A stretch of DNA of 64,000 nt from Chlorocebus sabaeus (taxonomy: Eukaryota > Chordata > Mammalia > Primates > Cercopithecidae), in assembly GCF_047675955.1 (NCBI RefSeq), contig NC_132911.1:74743133-74807132 (forward strand), read 5' to 3'. The notes below the pieces were generated by a model, which ran no database searches, was not told the origin of the DNA, and saw only the letters and a list, made by a program, of their open reading frames with translations. Position numbers and translations under genes: made by a program. Below, in pieces: positions 45,160 through 56,636 of the stretch (position 1 is the stretch's first letter; every line of letters starts with the position of its first letter).

Positions 45160-45625
45160 CAGGGTCACTTTGTAAACAATTTGACATTACCTATGATAAC
45201 TGAACACACGCATCCTTATAACCCACCAGTTCCTCCATTCAGTTTATACCTCAAAGAAATGCATGCATGTGTTCACCAAAAGACATGTACAACCATATTC
45301 CCACCTGCACAATTCATTATCCAGACACAAAAGAGTAAATAATGCGTAACTCCATTGGTACAAAAGTCAAGCAGGCAGAAGTTCGATGGTGTTATTAGTT
45401 AGGATAGTGGCTACCCTTAGGGGTAGAAAATGGCACTGAGTATTAGAGAAAGAGATGGACTTCTGGAATAATGCTCTGGTGACAATCTAGTTCCTGATGT
45501 GAGTGCTGGTTACACAAGTATATTCAGTTTGTGAAAAAAAATCCTCAAGCTGTACACTTACAAGGAACATGCTTTTTAAATATGGTATATCATATTTCAG
45601 TGGAAGGTTTACTTAAAAATCATAA
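45160..45625 (+). mobile_element. L1M 3' end
   Basis: ORF2 tail with TATACCTCAAAGAAATGCA, then GATAGTGGCTACCCTTAGGG, TGATGTGAGTGCTGGTTACA, TTCAGTTTGTGAAAAAAAAT and CAAGCTGTACACTTAC, the L1MC/L1ME-type 3' UTR end. Confidence 0.85.
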
Positions 45626-46297
45626 CAGATATATTAATTTCCCAATTATTATCTTTTTCTTTTCTGTGGTTTTATAAAAATGATAAAATTAAAATAAGAC
45701 ATTATTTTCTTATACTACAACTTATTAGTAAAAGTGAAATTTATAAAAATTTCACTTAGATAAACTAGTGTATTGCTTTCATTGTTGCAGTAACTGAAAT
45801 ATATTTATTTACAAATTTATTTGCATTTTAGAAGCTTCTTTTTGGGGAAAAGTGAGAAGGAAGGAAGGGAAAACTTTTTACTTTTTTCTAAAATGGAGAG
45901 TTGATTTTTCTCTGTTATAGTTAAGAACCCATTACTTTTTGAACTTGGCAAAGAAAGAGTCCAAAAGGAATTTGCTGGGACAACCTAAGTAAGTGATGAT
46001 GGAGTTGGAGTGAATGTTTGGACTTCAAGTGCTATATATAACCATAACCAATGTGTTTAAACCAACTCCAGTGGCACTGAGCGACACCTGTGATGCATGT
46101 TCTTTTGGACGAAAGTTGTGGCTAACTTGTATACTTGACTGAATTTCCTGACCTTTATTTTAACATGAGCCTTGAAGGGAAAAAAATGTTCTTTGCAAAC
46201 ACATTCTATCTGGAATCCTGAAAAAAAATTCTAAAGGACAGTTCAACTCTTTCATGACACCATGACTAACTTTTACCACTGAAACTTAGTGTGCATG
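45626..46297. other. Unassigned
   Basis: No element recognised. Confidence 0.4.
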
Positions 46298-46331
46298 CAC
46301 ACAACACACACACACACATACACACACACAA
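46298..46331 (+). repeat. (CA)n microsatellite
   Basis: CA dinucleotides with two short interruptions. Confidence 0.95.
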
Positions 46332-46979
46332 ATGCCTTCCTCAAAAGTCTATGAACAAATCTAGATACATTAGCTTATCCCAAATAGAATCTCTTGTGAC
46401 AAAAGAAATCTTTGATTTAGGGCAGAACTCAGATCAGAAGAACTTCCTTTTCATGGTGCATTATTTTTACATTGAGATCATGTCAGAGAGCATACACAGA
46501 CCTTTCAAAAACAATAGCTACCTACTATTAACCATAAGACTGCATAACAAAGCCGTGCTACACTTACACTCACACCCTAAGAGCTACAGTAGCTGAACAT
46601 GGTGTCTTCCAATGCTGTCACACCAACTGCTTGCCTTTTAGGTTTTGTGCTGGGATGATATCCGGGTGTGCCTGCTGCAGGATCCTTCTTAGATTAGTGA
46701 TGAGGAATAGCTCAGGAATACTTCTTGGCTGGCCTAGGGATTCCCAGGAAGTGCCTCACTCCCTGCTCATTTACCCCACAGTCATTTTATATTAAATTTT
46801 ATAAAAGTTTAAACTCTAATGTCTGAATAGAATGCTCTATTTAATCAACATTGGTGTTTTAGATTAGTTCCTTGACCCATAAAAATGTTCTTTGTAAAAG
46901 TATATTTTCCTTTTATAATCCTGGGAAGAATTCAAGAAGTCCATCTGTTCATCTATCGGGTTACTTGTGGATCCCCCAA
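46332..46979. other. Unassigned
   Basis: The 101-codon frame starting in the CA repeat has no known motif. Confidence 0.4.
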
Positions 46980-47095
46980 CACAGAATCCATCTCACTCAA
47001 TAGTTTGTTTGTGAATTCCTAGCATTCGGCCAAGTTTCCAGCACACAGTAGTTCTTAGTAAATGTTTGATGAGTGAACAAATGAATGATATGTGA
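46980..47095 (+). repeat. L2 3' end
   Basis: TTCCAGCACACAGTAGTTCT, TAGTAAATGTTTGATGAGTG and AACAAATGAATGA are the L2 end ('cacatagtaggtgctcaataaatgtttgttgaatgaatga') with changes. Confidence 0.7.
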
Positions 47096-47559
47096 CCCTG
47101 GGCAATAAGAAAGAGCTAGAGATCCTTGGCAGAGTTATAAACTGATAAATTGAACTGAGTGGGCCTGAGACAACAAACCCATTTCTCAGAAAGGAGTTAC
47201 TCCAGGGCATCAGGTGGGCTCTGCGAGGTCAAGGATTAAAGGATAAGAGAGTTTTCTCACTAGCAATCACCTGTGGACAGGTCCCAGCGCATCCAGCTTC
47301 AACTGTGCAGACCATCCTCCAGGCCAAGCTAATGCCAGTTCCATGGGTGTCAGAACCATTCACTCAGACCCTGTGTATGGGCAGCTGGAACAGTTCTGAA
47401 GGCTAAAGTGCACCCGGCTGGCTCCATTTACCACGCTAAAGCTTCGCGGCTTGGAACAAGACCTCATTCACTCATTCCTATTTTAAAAATAGTTTCTAAA
47501 TGTCTGTGATGTGCCAGGCATCAAATTTGTCATAAAAATTTGTTATGTACATTCATTTA
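47096..47559. other. Unassigned, GC-moderate
   Basis: No family recognised. 47220-47455 is the most GC-rich part and may be an unidentified LTR or a unique conserved segment. Confidence 0.35.
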
Positions 47560-47695
47560 TTTCCATAAAATAAGGATAAAAATATCCGTCATGCGAAGTT
47601 ATTGCAAAACTAAAGAAATATAGTATGTAAATCCCCTAAGATTTTTATGACACACAGTAGGGGTTCAAAAAATGACAGCTATCAATACTGAATAT
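47560..47695 (+). repeat. MIR 3' half
   Basis: CCATAAAATAAGGATAAAAA, a diverged middle, AGTATGTAAATCCCCTAAGA, GACACACAGTAGGGGTTCAA, ATGACAGCTATCAA. Confidence 0.75.
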
Positions 47696-48534
47696 AACAA
47701 AATGTAATTTAATTATAGTCAAAACCAAAACATTTGGGGCGACATTACAGTAGTTAAAAGTCAAATATTGAAGTTTTAAAATTATTTGAACAGTATATTC
47801 TGATTCTTTTTGAACTGTGCTATTTATACTAGTTTGTAACGAAAAATGGACTTTTTCTGCAGGAAGTTAAGATCTTTTTATGTGATCCAATATGATGAAA
47901 ACTATACTTATGTATTTCTAAATTATAAAACTCTAGTAATGACTATATTATAATTTCTCATTATTTTCACATTTATTAAATACTGAGCTTCTATTCTAAG
48001 GGCCACCAGTGTTCCCCATGCTAAATCAATTTCATCTTATAAACTGCACTTTAATGGCTACAAGATCAACAGTATTTTCCAAAAGGACAATCCATATGTA
48101 TGAATAATTAAAATTAGCCTCAGGCCCTTTCAATCCTAAATTAACTTCTCCTAAACTGAAAATGGTAAAGCTTCATTATTGAAGCTTAAGATTTTACTTT
48201 TTATCATTGAGAAAATACCTCAATATAAAGCAAATTTAGTCATTTATACCTTAGTATCCATAAACTTCAAAGAACTTTTCCTAAGCAAGTTTTGAAAGGT
48301 AGGGAGCAGAGTATGTTTCTAAAAGAAAACGATTTTCACGCATTGGTACTCATAAAGGAATGCCTCACAGGTGGGTGGGTAGCTTTAAGGGGTCAGTAGA
48401 AATGGTGCTGAAAAGGAAGGGGAAGGGCACTGGAGCCATGTGCCTTTGTACTATTTTTTTTGAAATATCTAGCCTTCAAATTAATAATAATGAAATTGGG
48501 CATCAATAATTCATTAAGTCATGAGACTATTGAG
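47696..48534. other. Unassigned AT-rich DNA
   Basis: No element recognised. Confidence 0.4.
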
Positions 48535-48620
48535 CTAAAAGTGGTTCTATGACATCAAGTCAATCATTAAAATTCTCTGGACTTTAATTCCCTTACCTAC
48601 AAAATGATAATTCCATTAAA
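48535..48620 (+). repeat. Possible MIR core
   Basis: TGACATCAAGTCAATCATTA, ATTCTCTGGACTTTAATTCC and CTTACCTACAAAATGATAAT follow the MIR core order. Tentative. Confidence 0.5.
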
Positions 48621-50333
48621 CAATTCTCTGACAATTTATAATTTATTGGTCAATAGCCCATATTAATGATTCTCAAACTTTTCCATGCATAAGGATGGCT
48701 TCCGTGTGTGGATTCTTGGACCGCATCAGTTACGGCACTTGCCATTGTAACATATACAGTCAGTGCACCACCCAAATTCCTTGAATCCCACTATCTGCTT
48801 TCTCCAGATGGCTTTGAATGGCCAGGGGCTGCCTCTCTGTGCCAGAGGACTCTTGCCAGAACTACTGAAGTACAAGTGCCAGGGAATTAACACTTCCTGG
48901 GAGCAGCCTTTAACCAACAGTGATGGGAGCTGGTGTATAAATATGCAAGCTTCCTTACCTCTTCAGAAGAAATTATTCTGAGAAATATCTGCCATTTCTC
49001 AAAGTTTCCCCATGAAATTAAGCTCCAGTCATCCACACTGGATGACTGAGTAATTCACACAGCCTTAATAATTCACCCTTTGCTGGCTATCTCTCATCTC
49101 TGTACTACTTTGCTCTGGGTTCCAATAAATACTTCAACTTCAAAAGAAACACTGGAAAATCTAGCTCTTGAGTCACCTAACAATAAAAACATACCTTTCC
49201 TATCAGGTCCTGCATTAAGTAAGATTTAAGAAACAATCTGTATTGAGGTAAATGCCTATCCTTATGCTCAGAAATAAAGGATATGTGCCTTTAAAAATGA
49301 AGCAAACAACAACCAAAAAATAGATAGCTAAATTCCAGTTCCTCGAAAAGAGCCATTCACCCCTAGTGTAAAAAGAAATCCAGATATGGAAAGCTATGTA
49401 CTCTCACATTTTTTTCTACCAAAACTGCCCCCTCCCCAAATAGCCCTAACAAATGTCCTCATAACATAATATTGGATATCATTTTTAAAATCCCCAATCT
49501 CACACTTGCATAATAACATCAACAACTGGATTTCTACATTACTCTGCATTTCGTAAATTAAGTACATAATTAGAAAAATGTTTATCATTTTCCTTACAAA
49601 TATAGCATTAATGACCTGCTAGGTACATATTAAATAGAAATAAATCTATCTTGAAATTGTGTATTAGTTTGTACATTTGTAGAATACAAGATCTATATAA
49701 GGGGGGCCTTAAAATTAGCTGCCAACTTTCTTCCCCTCAAAAATACAGTTCTGGTATTTTCTACCAATGTTTTGTCTGGAAAGTTTTGAGCCCAGTCAAA
49801 GGAAACACTTACAATTTCCACATTGTCACCACTCCTGGAAAACACAAGTCAAGAAACCTGAAAAACAGTTAAACTGGGCACCTAGGAATGCAGCTCTTCA
49901 CCTTCCTTCTGGCCATCCCTGATTCCAAAACCACCCCTCTGAGCCAAATAGTCCTGAAACAAGCCAAAGTAGAGTCTGTATTCAGGGTAACAGAAGTGAG
50001 AGCCACTGGCTTTTAGTGAAACCGTTTTACCATCCTACTCTCCAAAACACATCAGTCCCTGCTCTGCCTTGCTCCTGTCCAACTTTCGGGAATTAAGTTG
50101 GTTGTATTCAGTGAGTCTCTTACACAGATATCATCAACACGTCAAAATCCCTAATTTAACATAATGTTTAATATATTAAATATAATATTTTCCAGTTTTC
50201 TAGATAAAGAAGCCAGTGTTAGCATTTCCCTTCTAGACCTCATTGGAATTGAAGCATTGTTTCTGGCAAGGGTATTATATGTGAGTTTATCAGAGATTTT
50301 TTTTCCAGGCATGTTTCCCAATCCCAGTTCTAT

Positions 50334-50335
<2 letters not shown>
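48621..50335. other. Unassigned
   Basis: A hAT-like GATTCTCAAACTTTTCCATG at about 48667 may be a MER5-type trace, too short to call. Short frames of 60-73 codons are unsupported. Confidence 0.35.

Positions 50336-50375
<40 letters not shown>
50336..50375 (+). repeat. Uninterrupted 40-A tract
   Basis: Forty consecutive A residues without a recognisable SINE, LINE 3' end or gene copy directly 5' of them. Confidence 0.97.
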
Positions 50376-50378
<3 letters not shown>

Positions 50379-51433
50379 AGTATCAACACTAAATTAGAAA
50401 GTATAGGAAGTAACTAAACTAAAAGATATCTATGAGATATTATTAGAAGGTATATCTTGAAAAGGCAATATAGCTAAGAAGCTGTTTCATTCTATGGTAT
50501 GTTTAAAGAATCTTTAAAAATATATCAAAGTACAGAATGATTTAGCCATTTGGCACATGTTGCAACTCCAAGAGCCCACAGAAGTGGCCTCTGATAAGCC
50601 TTAGCCAGTTTTCTTAAGTATCAAACCAGTTAACAATATGAGTTCACCCTCAGAATTCTCAGGAAGCATAACTAATAACATTCCTGCTAAGTACTGTACA
50701 GGCATAAAAGCCATATGCATTGGGCAAGGATACTCAAGAGCTTCAGAAAATCACTTCATGGATATGAAAAATACTGTGTTTGAAATGTGAAGAGTTCTAA
50801 AGATTTATTTGGCTTTATAGGGAAAAGGACATGAAATAATATAGCTTTAGAAGACACGTCCAATAAATTTTAGCTTTCAAACCTTAATTCTTATTTGACC
50901 TTTGAATCAGTTCCCTTCACAATACCCCAAATAAGAGAAAACTAAATTTCTAAACCCTTGCCAAATTTGACACAAGAAAGAAACATTACAATTAAGCTGA
51001 ATGGAAAAATCTCTGCAGATTTTAAGGACCTCCATTTGAAGAGCACCTGTTTTATTTTGTTTTTATCACACTGAGCAAAATGTAAAGTTCAATGGATACT
51101 ATCCCTTCCTAGAGGTTCAAATCATCCAACTTTATCCCCAACACTTCTGCCTGAAAAGAGAACCTCAAGCTCATAGGAGTAGATAAATTTCAACATGTTT
51201 CTTCTCCTTTCTGGATATGGGAGGGTGGGGACAGAAATTTCACAAGCATTCTTTCCCTGGGGTAATTAAATTTAGGGCTTTGACCCTACAATAAACTAAG
51301 AATAACAGAGATGCAATTTGAAAATGATAATGTTATCTTATTTTAAATGTTCCAGAAATCCTAACTGAGAGGAAACAGTAATAAATAAAATAGTTTTTCT
51401 TGGAATCTCTTCCAGCCTTCCCATAAAACACTC
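50376..51433. other. Unassigned
   Basis: No element recognised. Confidence 0.4.
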
Positions 51434-51468
51434 CTTCTCTCTCTCTCTCACACACACACACACACCCC

Positions 51469-51501
<33 letters not shown>
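51434..51501 (+). repeat. Compound (TC)n(CA)n microsatellite
   Basis: TC repeats run into CA repeats with a CCCCCACAT interruption in the middle. Confidence 0.95.
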
Positions 51502-52239
51502 TTTGGTCTCTACGTTCTCTATATCAAATGTCTTCCACTGACCTTAAAGAATCTGATAACTTCAGTAGCACCAGGATCATAGACTACACCCAAGCTCCAG
51601 GAATGGAAATGGCATTAAAATGTATGAATCATAAGAGATTATTTTAAAAATTACTCAGAAAAAAATTTGACAGTGAGTCTCATTTTTGGATAGTGCTTTA
51701 TTACATCTGTATCCATCCATGCAAGCAACAGTGCATTAATTCCTCCAAGTAGTTTCATGGGATACTATCAACATGTACAGACTCCATGACTTTCCCCAGC
51801 CCACCCCGAAGTGTCTGAAACAAAGGGCAACACTCTTTACTAAAAAGTTATATGGAAAGTTTTAATCGAGAGAAAACTCACATGATACAAATGTCATATA
51901 ATAAGGAATGAGTCAACAGCAAGTATCAAAAATATTTTACTGTGGCCTCAACAAAAAGAAGTTCATTTCTCTCTTAATACAAGAATTCTGAAGGCACACA
52001 GGTGCTGATGTTAATTTAGCAGCTCAGCAATGTCAGGGATAGTGACTCCTTTATAATATAGCCACCCCTGGGAGATTATGAAGGTAGCATTTAGCTCTCC
52101 TGGCTGCTAGAGTAGCTGCAGGCAATTGGGAATGGATGTCAGGTTAACCAACTCATGGTCTGTCCATGTATGAACTTTAAGTGAGAAGATCACTAGAAGC
52201 TAGAAGCCAACCAACTCAAGGCATTAGAGCAACTCATAA
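51502..52239. other. Unassigned
   Basis: No confident call. The part after 51950 may be an old LTR-like repeat. Confidence 0.35.
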
Positions 52240-54470
52240 CAGAACAAAGAAGGAGAAAAACAACAGCTAATTCCACCACCTGCAAAACCTTGACTTACCA
52301 GCGATCCTGAGTCCATCCATGTGACAACTTCACTGCTAGTATAACCAGCAAGTAAGAAAACCAGAACATTAAACAAAACTACAAGTAAGGACTCCCACAG
52401 AGTTCACTTCCCTCTCCTGCCACCTTACCAGAGCAGGTGCTGGTATCCAAAACAGGGAGACATGAAGATGGATCACATCACAGGACTCTTGGCAGACATT
52501 CCCCAGAACCAGTATGGAGCCTCGTATCTCCACTTGGTGGCTAGACCCGGAGGGGCAATAACACTCACTGCAGTCTGGTTCTCAGGAAGCCCCATCCCTA
52601 GGGGAATGGGAAGAGCACCACATCAAGGGGTCAGCCCGTGGGACAAAATAATCTGAATAGCAGCCTTTGAGTTCCTGATCTTTCCATTGAAGCAGTCTAC
52701 CCAAATAAGAAGGAACCAGAAAAGTAATTCTGGTAATATGACAAAAGAAGGTTCTCTAACAAGTCCCCAAAATCACACTAGCTCTCCAGCAATGGATCCA
52801 AACCAAGTTGAAATCTCTGAATTGCCAGATAGAGAATTCAGAAGGCCAATTACTAAGCTACTCAAGGAGACACGAAAGAAAGGTGAAAAACAACTTAAAG
52901 AAATGAAAAAATATATATACAGGATATAGATGAAAAATTCTCCAGAGAAATATATATCATAAAGAAAAGAAAATTACAACTTCTGGAAATGAGAGACACA
53001 CTTAGAGAAATGCAAAATACACTGGAAAGTTTCAATAATAAAATCAAACAAATGGTAAAAAGAACTCCAGAGCTTGAAGACAAGATTTTCAAATTCACCC
53101 AATCTGACAAAGACAAAGAAAAAAGAATTTAATAAAATGGACAAAGACTCCAAAAAATTTGGGACTATGTTAAATGACCAAACATAAGGATAATTGGTAT
53201 TCCTGAGGAAGAAGAGAAATCTAAAAGTTTGGAAAACTTATTTGAGGAAATAATCAAATAAAACCTCCCTGGTCTTACTAGAGATTTAGACACCCAAATA
53301 CAAGAAGCTCAAAGAACACCTAGGAAATTTATCACAAAAAGATCATCACCTAGTCACATAGTCATCAGGTTACCTAAAATCAAGATGAAGGAAAAAAAAT
53401 CTTAAGAGCAGTAAGCCAAAAGTATCATGTAACCTATAAAGGAAAACCTATCAGATTAATAGCAACTTTCTCAGCAGAAACCCTCCAACCCAGAAGGGAG
53501 TGGGGTCCTATCTTTAGCCTCCTTAAACAAAATAATTATCCACCAAGAATTCTGTGCCCAGTGAAACTAAGTTTCATAGATGAGAGATAAAACCTTTTTC
53601 AGACAAATGTTGAGAGAACTTGCCACTACCAAGCCTGCACTACAAGAAATGCTAAAGGGAGTTTTAAATCTAGAAACAAAACTTCAAAATACACCAAAAT
53701 AGAACCTCCTTAAAGCATAAATCTCACAGGGCATCTATAAAACAATAATACAATTAGAAATAAAATCAAGGTATTCAGAACACAACTAGCATGATGAATA
53801 TAATAGTATCTCACATTTCAATACTAATGTTTAATGTAAATAGCCTAACTGCTCTATTTAAAAGATACAGAATAGCAGAATGGATAAAATTTCACCAACC
53901 AAGTATCCTCTGTCTTCAAGAGACTCACCAAACACATATGGATTCACATAAACTTAAGGTAAAGGGGTGGGAATAGATATTCCATGCAAATGGAAACCAA
54001 AAGTGAGTAGGTTAACCACAGTTAAAAAAGACAAAGTGGGACATTATATAATGATAAAAAGATTAGTTCAACAGGAAATTATCATATCCTAAATATATAC
54101 ACACCTAACACTGGAGCTTCCAAATTTATAAAACAATTACTACTGGACCTAAGAAATGAGATGGATGACAACACAATAATAGTGGGGGACTTTGATGCTC
54201 CACTGACAGCACTAAACTGGTTATCAAGACAGAAAGTCAACAAAGAAACAATGAACTATATACTTATACCCTACAGCAAATGTACTTAACAGATATTTAC
54301 AGAACATTCTACTCAACAACTGCAGAATATACATTCTATTCATCACCACATGGAACATTCTCCAAGATGGACCATATGATAGGCCACAAAATAAATCTCA
54401 ACAAATTTAAGAAAATTGAAATTATATCAAGTATTATCTATATTAGACCTAAGAGAGACCATAAATTAAA
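52240..54470 (+). mobile_element. Old L1 (L1MA/L1PB-like): 5' UTR, ORF1, start of ORF2
   Basis: The 5' UTR is recognisable from about 52440 (CTTGGCAGACATTCCCCAG, CATCAAGGGGTCAGCCCGTG). ORF1 spans about 52690-53700 with coiled-coil-like and RNA-binding-domain wording (ACCAAACATAAGGATAATTG, CAGCAGAAACCCTCCAACCC) and several stops. ORF2 begins near 53791 with the endonuclease domain: EN-like residues are seen as FNVNSL near the start, LQETH, and later KMDHMIGHK. The match stops after 54470, before the reverse transcriptase. The element lacks its 3' end, probably by truncation or deletion. Confidence 0.85.
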
Positions 54471-54487
54471 ATTTTGCTGTTTGGGTT

Positions 54488-54506
54488 TTTTTTTTTTTTT
54501 TTTTTC
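54488..54506. repeat. Poly-T tract
   Basis: A run of about 19 T between the old L1 and the young L1PA. Its origin is not clear, and no minus-strand element follows it. Confidence 0.9.
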
Positions 54507-54556
54507 CCAGCCTTTAGGCTCACATTTAAATGAAACAATTTATTTTTAAAAAACCT

Positions 54557-55543
54557 GACCCCCAGAGCAAGATGGCCAAATAGGAACAGCTCCAGTCTCT
54601 AGCCCCCAGCATGAGTGACACAGAAGACTGGTGATTTCTGCATTTTCAACTGAGGTACCAGGTTCATCTCACTGGGGAGTGCCAGAAAAATCAGTGCCAG
54701 TCAGCTGGTGCAGCCCAATCAGCAAGAGCTGAAGCAGGGTGAGGCATCGCCTCACCTGGGAAGCACAAGGGGGAAAGGAATCCCTTTTCCTAGCCAGGAG
54801 AACTGAGACACACAACACCTGGAAAATTGAGTGACTCCCACCCTAATACTGCGCTTTGCCAAGGGTCTTGGCAAGCACCACACTAGGAGATTATATCCCA
54901 CATCTGGCCGGGAGGGTCCCACGCCCACAGAGCCTCCCTCATTGCTAGCACAGCAGTCTGCCATCTAACTGCAAGGCAGCAGCAAGGCTGGGGGAGGGGC
55001 GCCCGCCACTGCTGAGGCTTCGGGTAGGTAAACAAAGCCCCCAGGAAGCTCGAACTGGGTGGAGCCCACAGCAGCTCAAGGAGGCCTGTCTGTCTCTGTA
55101 GACTCCATCTCTGGGGACAGGTCTGACAGCTTTGAAGAGAACAGTGGATCTCCCAACACGGAGGTTGAGATCTGAGAATGGACAGACTGCCTGCTCAAGT
55201 GGGTCCCTGACCCTCCTGAGTAGCCTACCAGGGAGACATCACCCACTAGGGGCAGACCGACATCTCACACCTCACACAGCGGGATACACCCCTGAGACGA
55301 AGCTTCCAGAGCAAGAATCAGACAGGAACACTTGCTGTTCAGCAATATTCTATCTTCTGCAGCCTCCACTACTGATACCCAGGCAAACAGGGTCTGAAGT
55401 GGACCTCAAGCAATCTCCAACAGACCTACAGCTGAGGGTCCTGACTGTTAGAAGGAAAACTAACAAACAGAAAGGGCACCCACACCAAAACCCCATCAGT
55501 ACATCACCATCATCAAAGACCAAAGGCAGATAAAACCACAAAG
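54557..55543 (+). promoter_or_regulatory. L1 5' UTR with internal promoter
   Basis: This UTR is known to hold the internal Pol II promoter of L1. The YY1-type site CAAGATGGCC is intact at 54568-54577, about 12 bases from the element start, the position known for start-site placement. It is shorter and more CpG-depleted than human L1PA1. Wording such as AGGCATCGCCTCACCTGG and GGTAGGTAAACAAAGC confirms the identity. Whether it still drives transcription is unknown. Confidence 0.8.
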
Positions 55544-56573
55544 ATGGGGAAAAAGCAGGGCAGAAAAGCTGGAAATTCAAAAAATAAGAGCGCATCTCCC
55601 CCTCAAAAGGATGAGCTCAAAAGGATGCAGCTCATCGCCAGCAGCGGATCAAAGTTGGACAGAGAATGACTTTGACGACTTGAGAGAAGAAGGCTTCAGT
55701 CCATCAAACTTCTCAGAGCTACAAGAGGAATTACATACCCAGTGCAAAGAAACTAAAAATCTTGAAAAAAGAGTGGAAGAATTGATAACTAGAATAATCA
55801 ATGCAGAGAAGGCCATAAACGAACTGACAGAGATAAAAACCATGACACGAGAAATACATGACAAATGCACAAGCTTCAGTAACTGACTCGATCAACTGGA
55901 AGAAAGAGTAGCAGCAATTGAGGATCAACTGAATGAAATGAAGCGAGAAGAGAAGTCTAAAGAAAAAAGAGGAAAAAGAAATGAACAAAGCCTTCAAGAA
56001 GTATGGGATTATGTGAAAAGACCAAATCTATGTCTGATTGGGGTGCCTGAAAGTGAGGGGGAAAATGGAACCAAGTTGGAAAACACTCTTCAGGATATCA
56101 TCCAGGAGAACTTCCCCAACCTAGTAAGGCAGGCCAACATTCAAATTCAGGAAATACAGAGAACGCCACAAAGATACTCCTCGAGAAGAGCAACTCCAAC
56201 ATGCATAATTGTCAGATTCACCAAAGTTGAAATGAAGGAAAAAATCTTAAGGGCAGCCAGAGAGAAAGGTCGGGTTACCCACAAAGGGAAGCCCATCAGA
56301 CTAACAGAAGATCTCTCAGCAGAAACTCTACAAGCCAGAAGAGAGTGGGGGCCAATATTCAACATTCTTAAAGAAAAGAATTTTAAACCCAGAATTTCAT
56401 ATCCAGCCAAACTAAGTTTCATCAGTGAAGGAGAAATAAAATCCTTTACAGACAAGCAAATGCTTAGAGATTTTGTCACCACCAGGCCTGCCTTACAAGA
56501 GATCCTGAAAGAAGCACTAAACATGGAAAGGAACAACCGGTACCAGCCATTGCAAAAACATGCCAAAATGTAA
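55544..56573 (+). pseudogene. L1 ORF1 (ORF1p RNA-binding protein), disrupted
   Basis: ORF1p is the trimeric RNA chaperone of L1 particles. The frame starts MGKKQGRKAG at 55544. A 14-base tandem duplication (CTCAAAAGGATGAG, 55602-55615, repeat start 55616) plus a missing base shift the frame near 55611. The correct frame then meets a TGA at 55884-55886 in the coiled-coil region. Downstream it is open to TAA at 56571-56573 and includes the RNA-recognition and C-terminal domains (VWDYVKRPNLCLIGVPES, SYPAKLSFISEGE, ending LQKHAKM). Two lesions, otherwise close to consensus. Confidence 0.92.
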
Positions 56574-56636
56574 AGACCATTGATGCTAGGAAGAAACTGC
56601 ATCAAGTAACGAGCAAAATAACCAGCTAATATCACA

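Noticed and set aside
48660..48725. MER5-like hAT start
   Set aside because: Similarity covers only the first few dozen bases with no far terminus.
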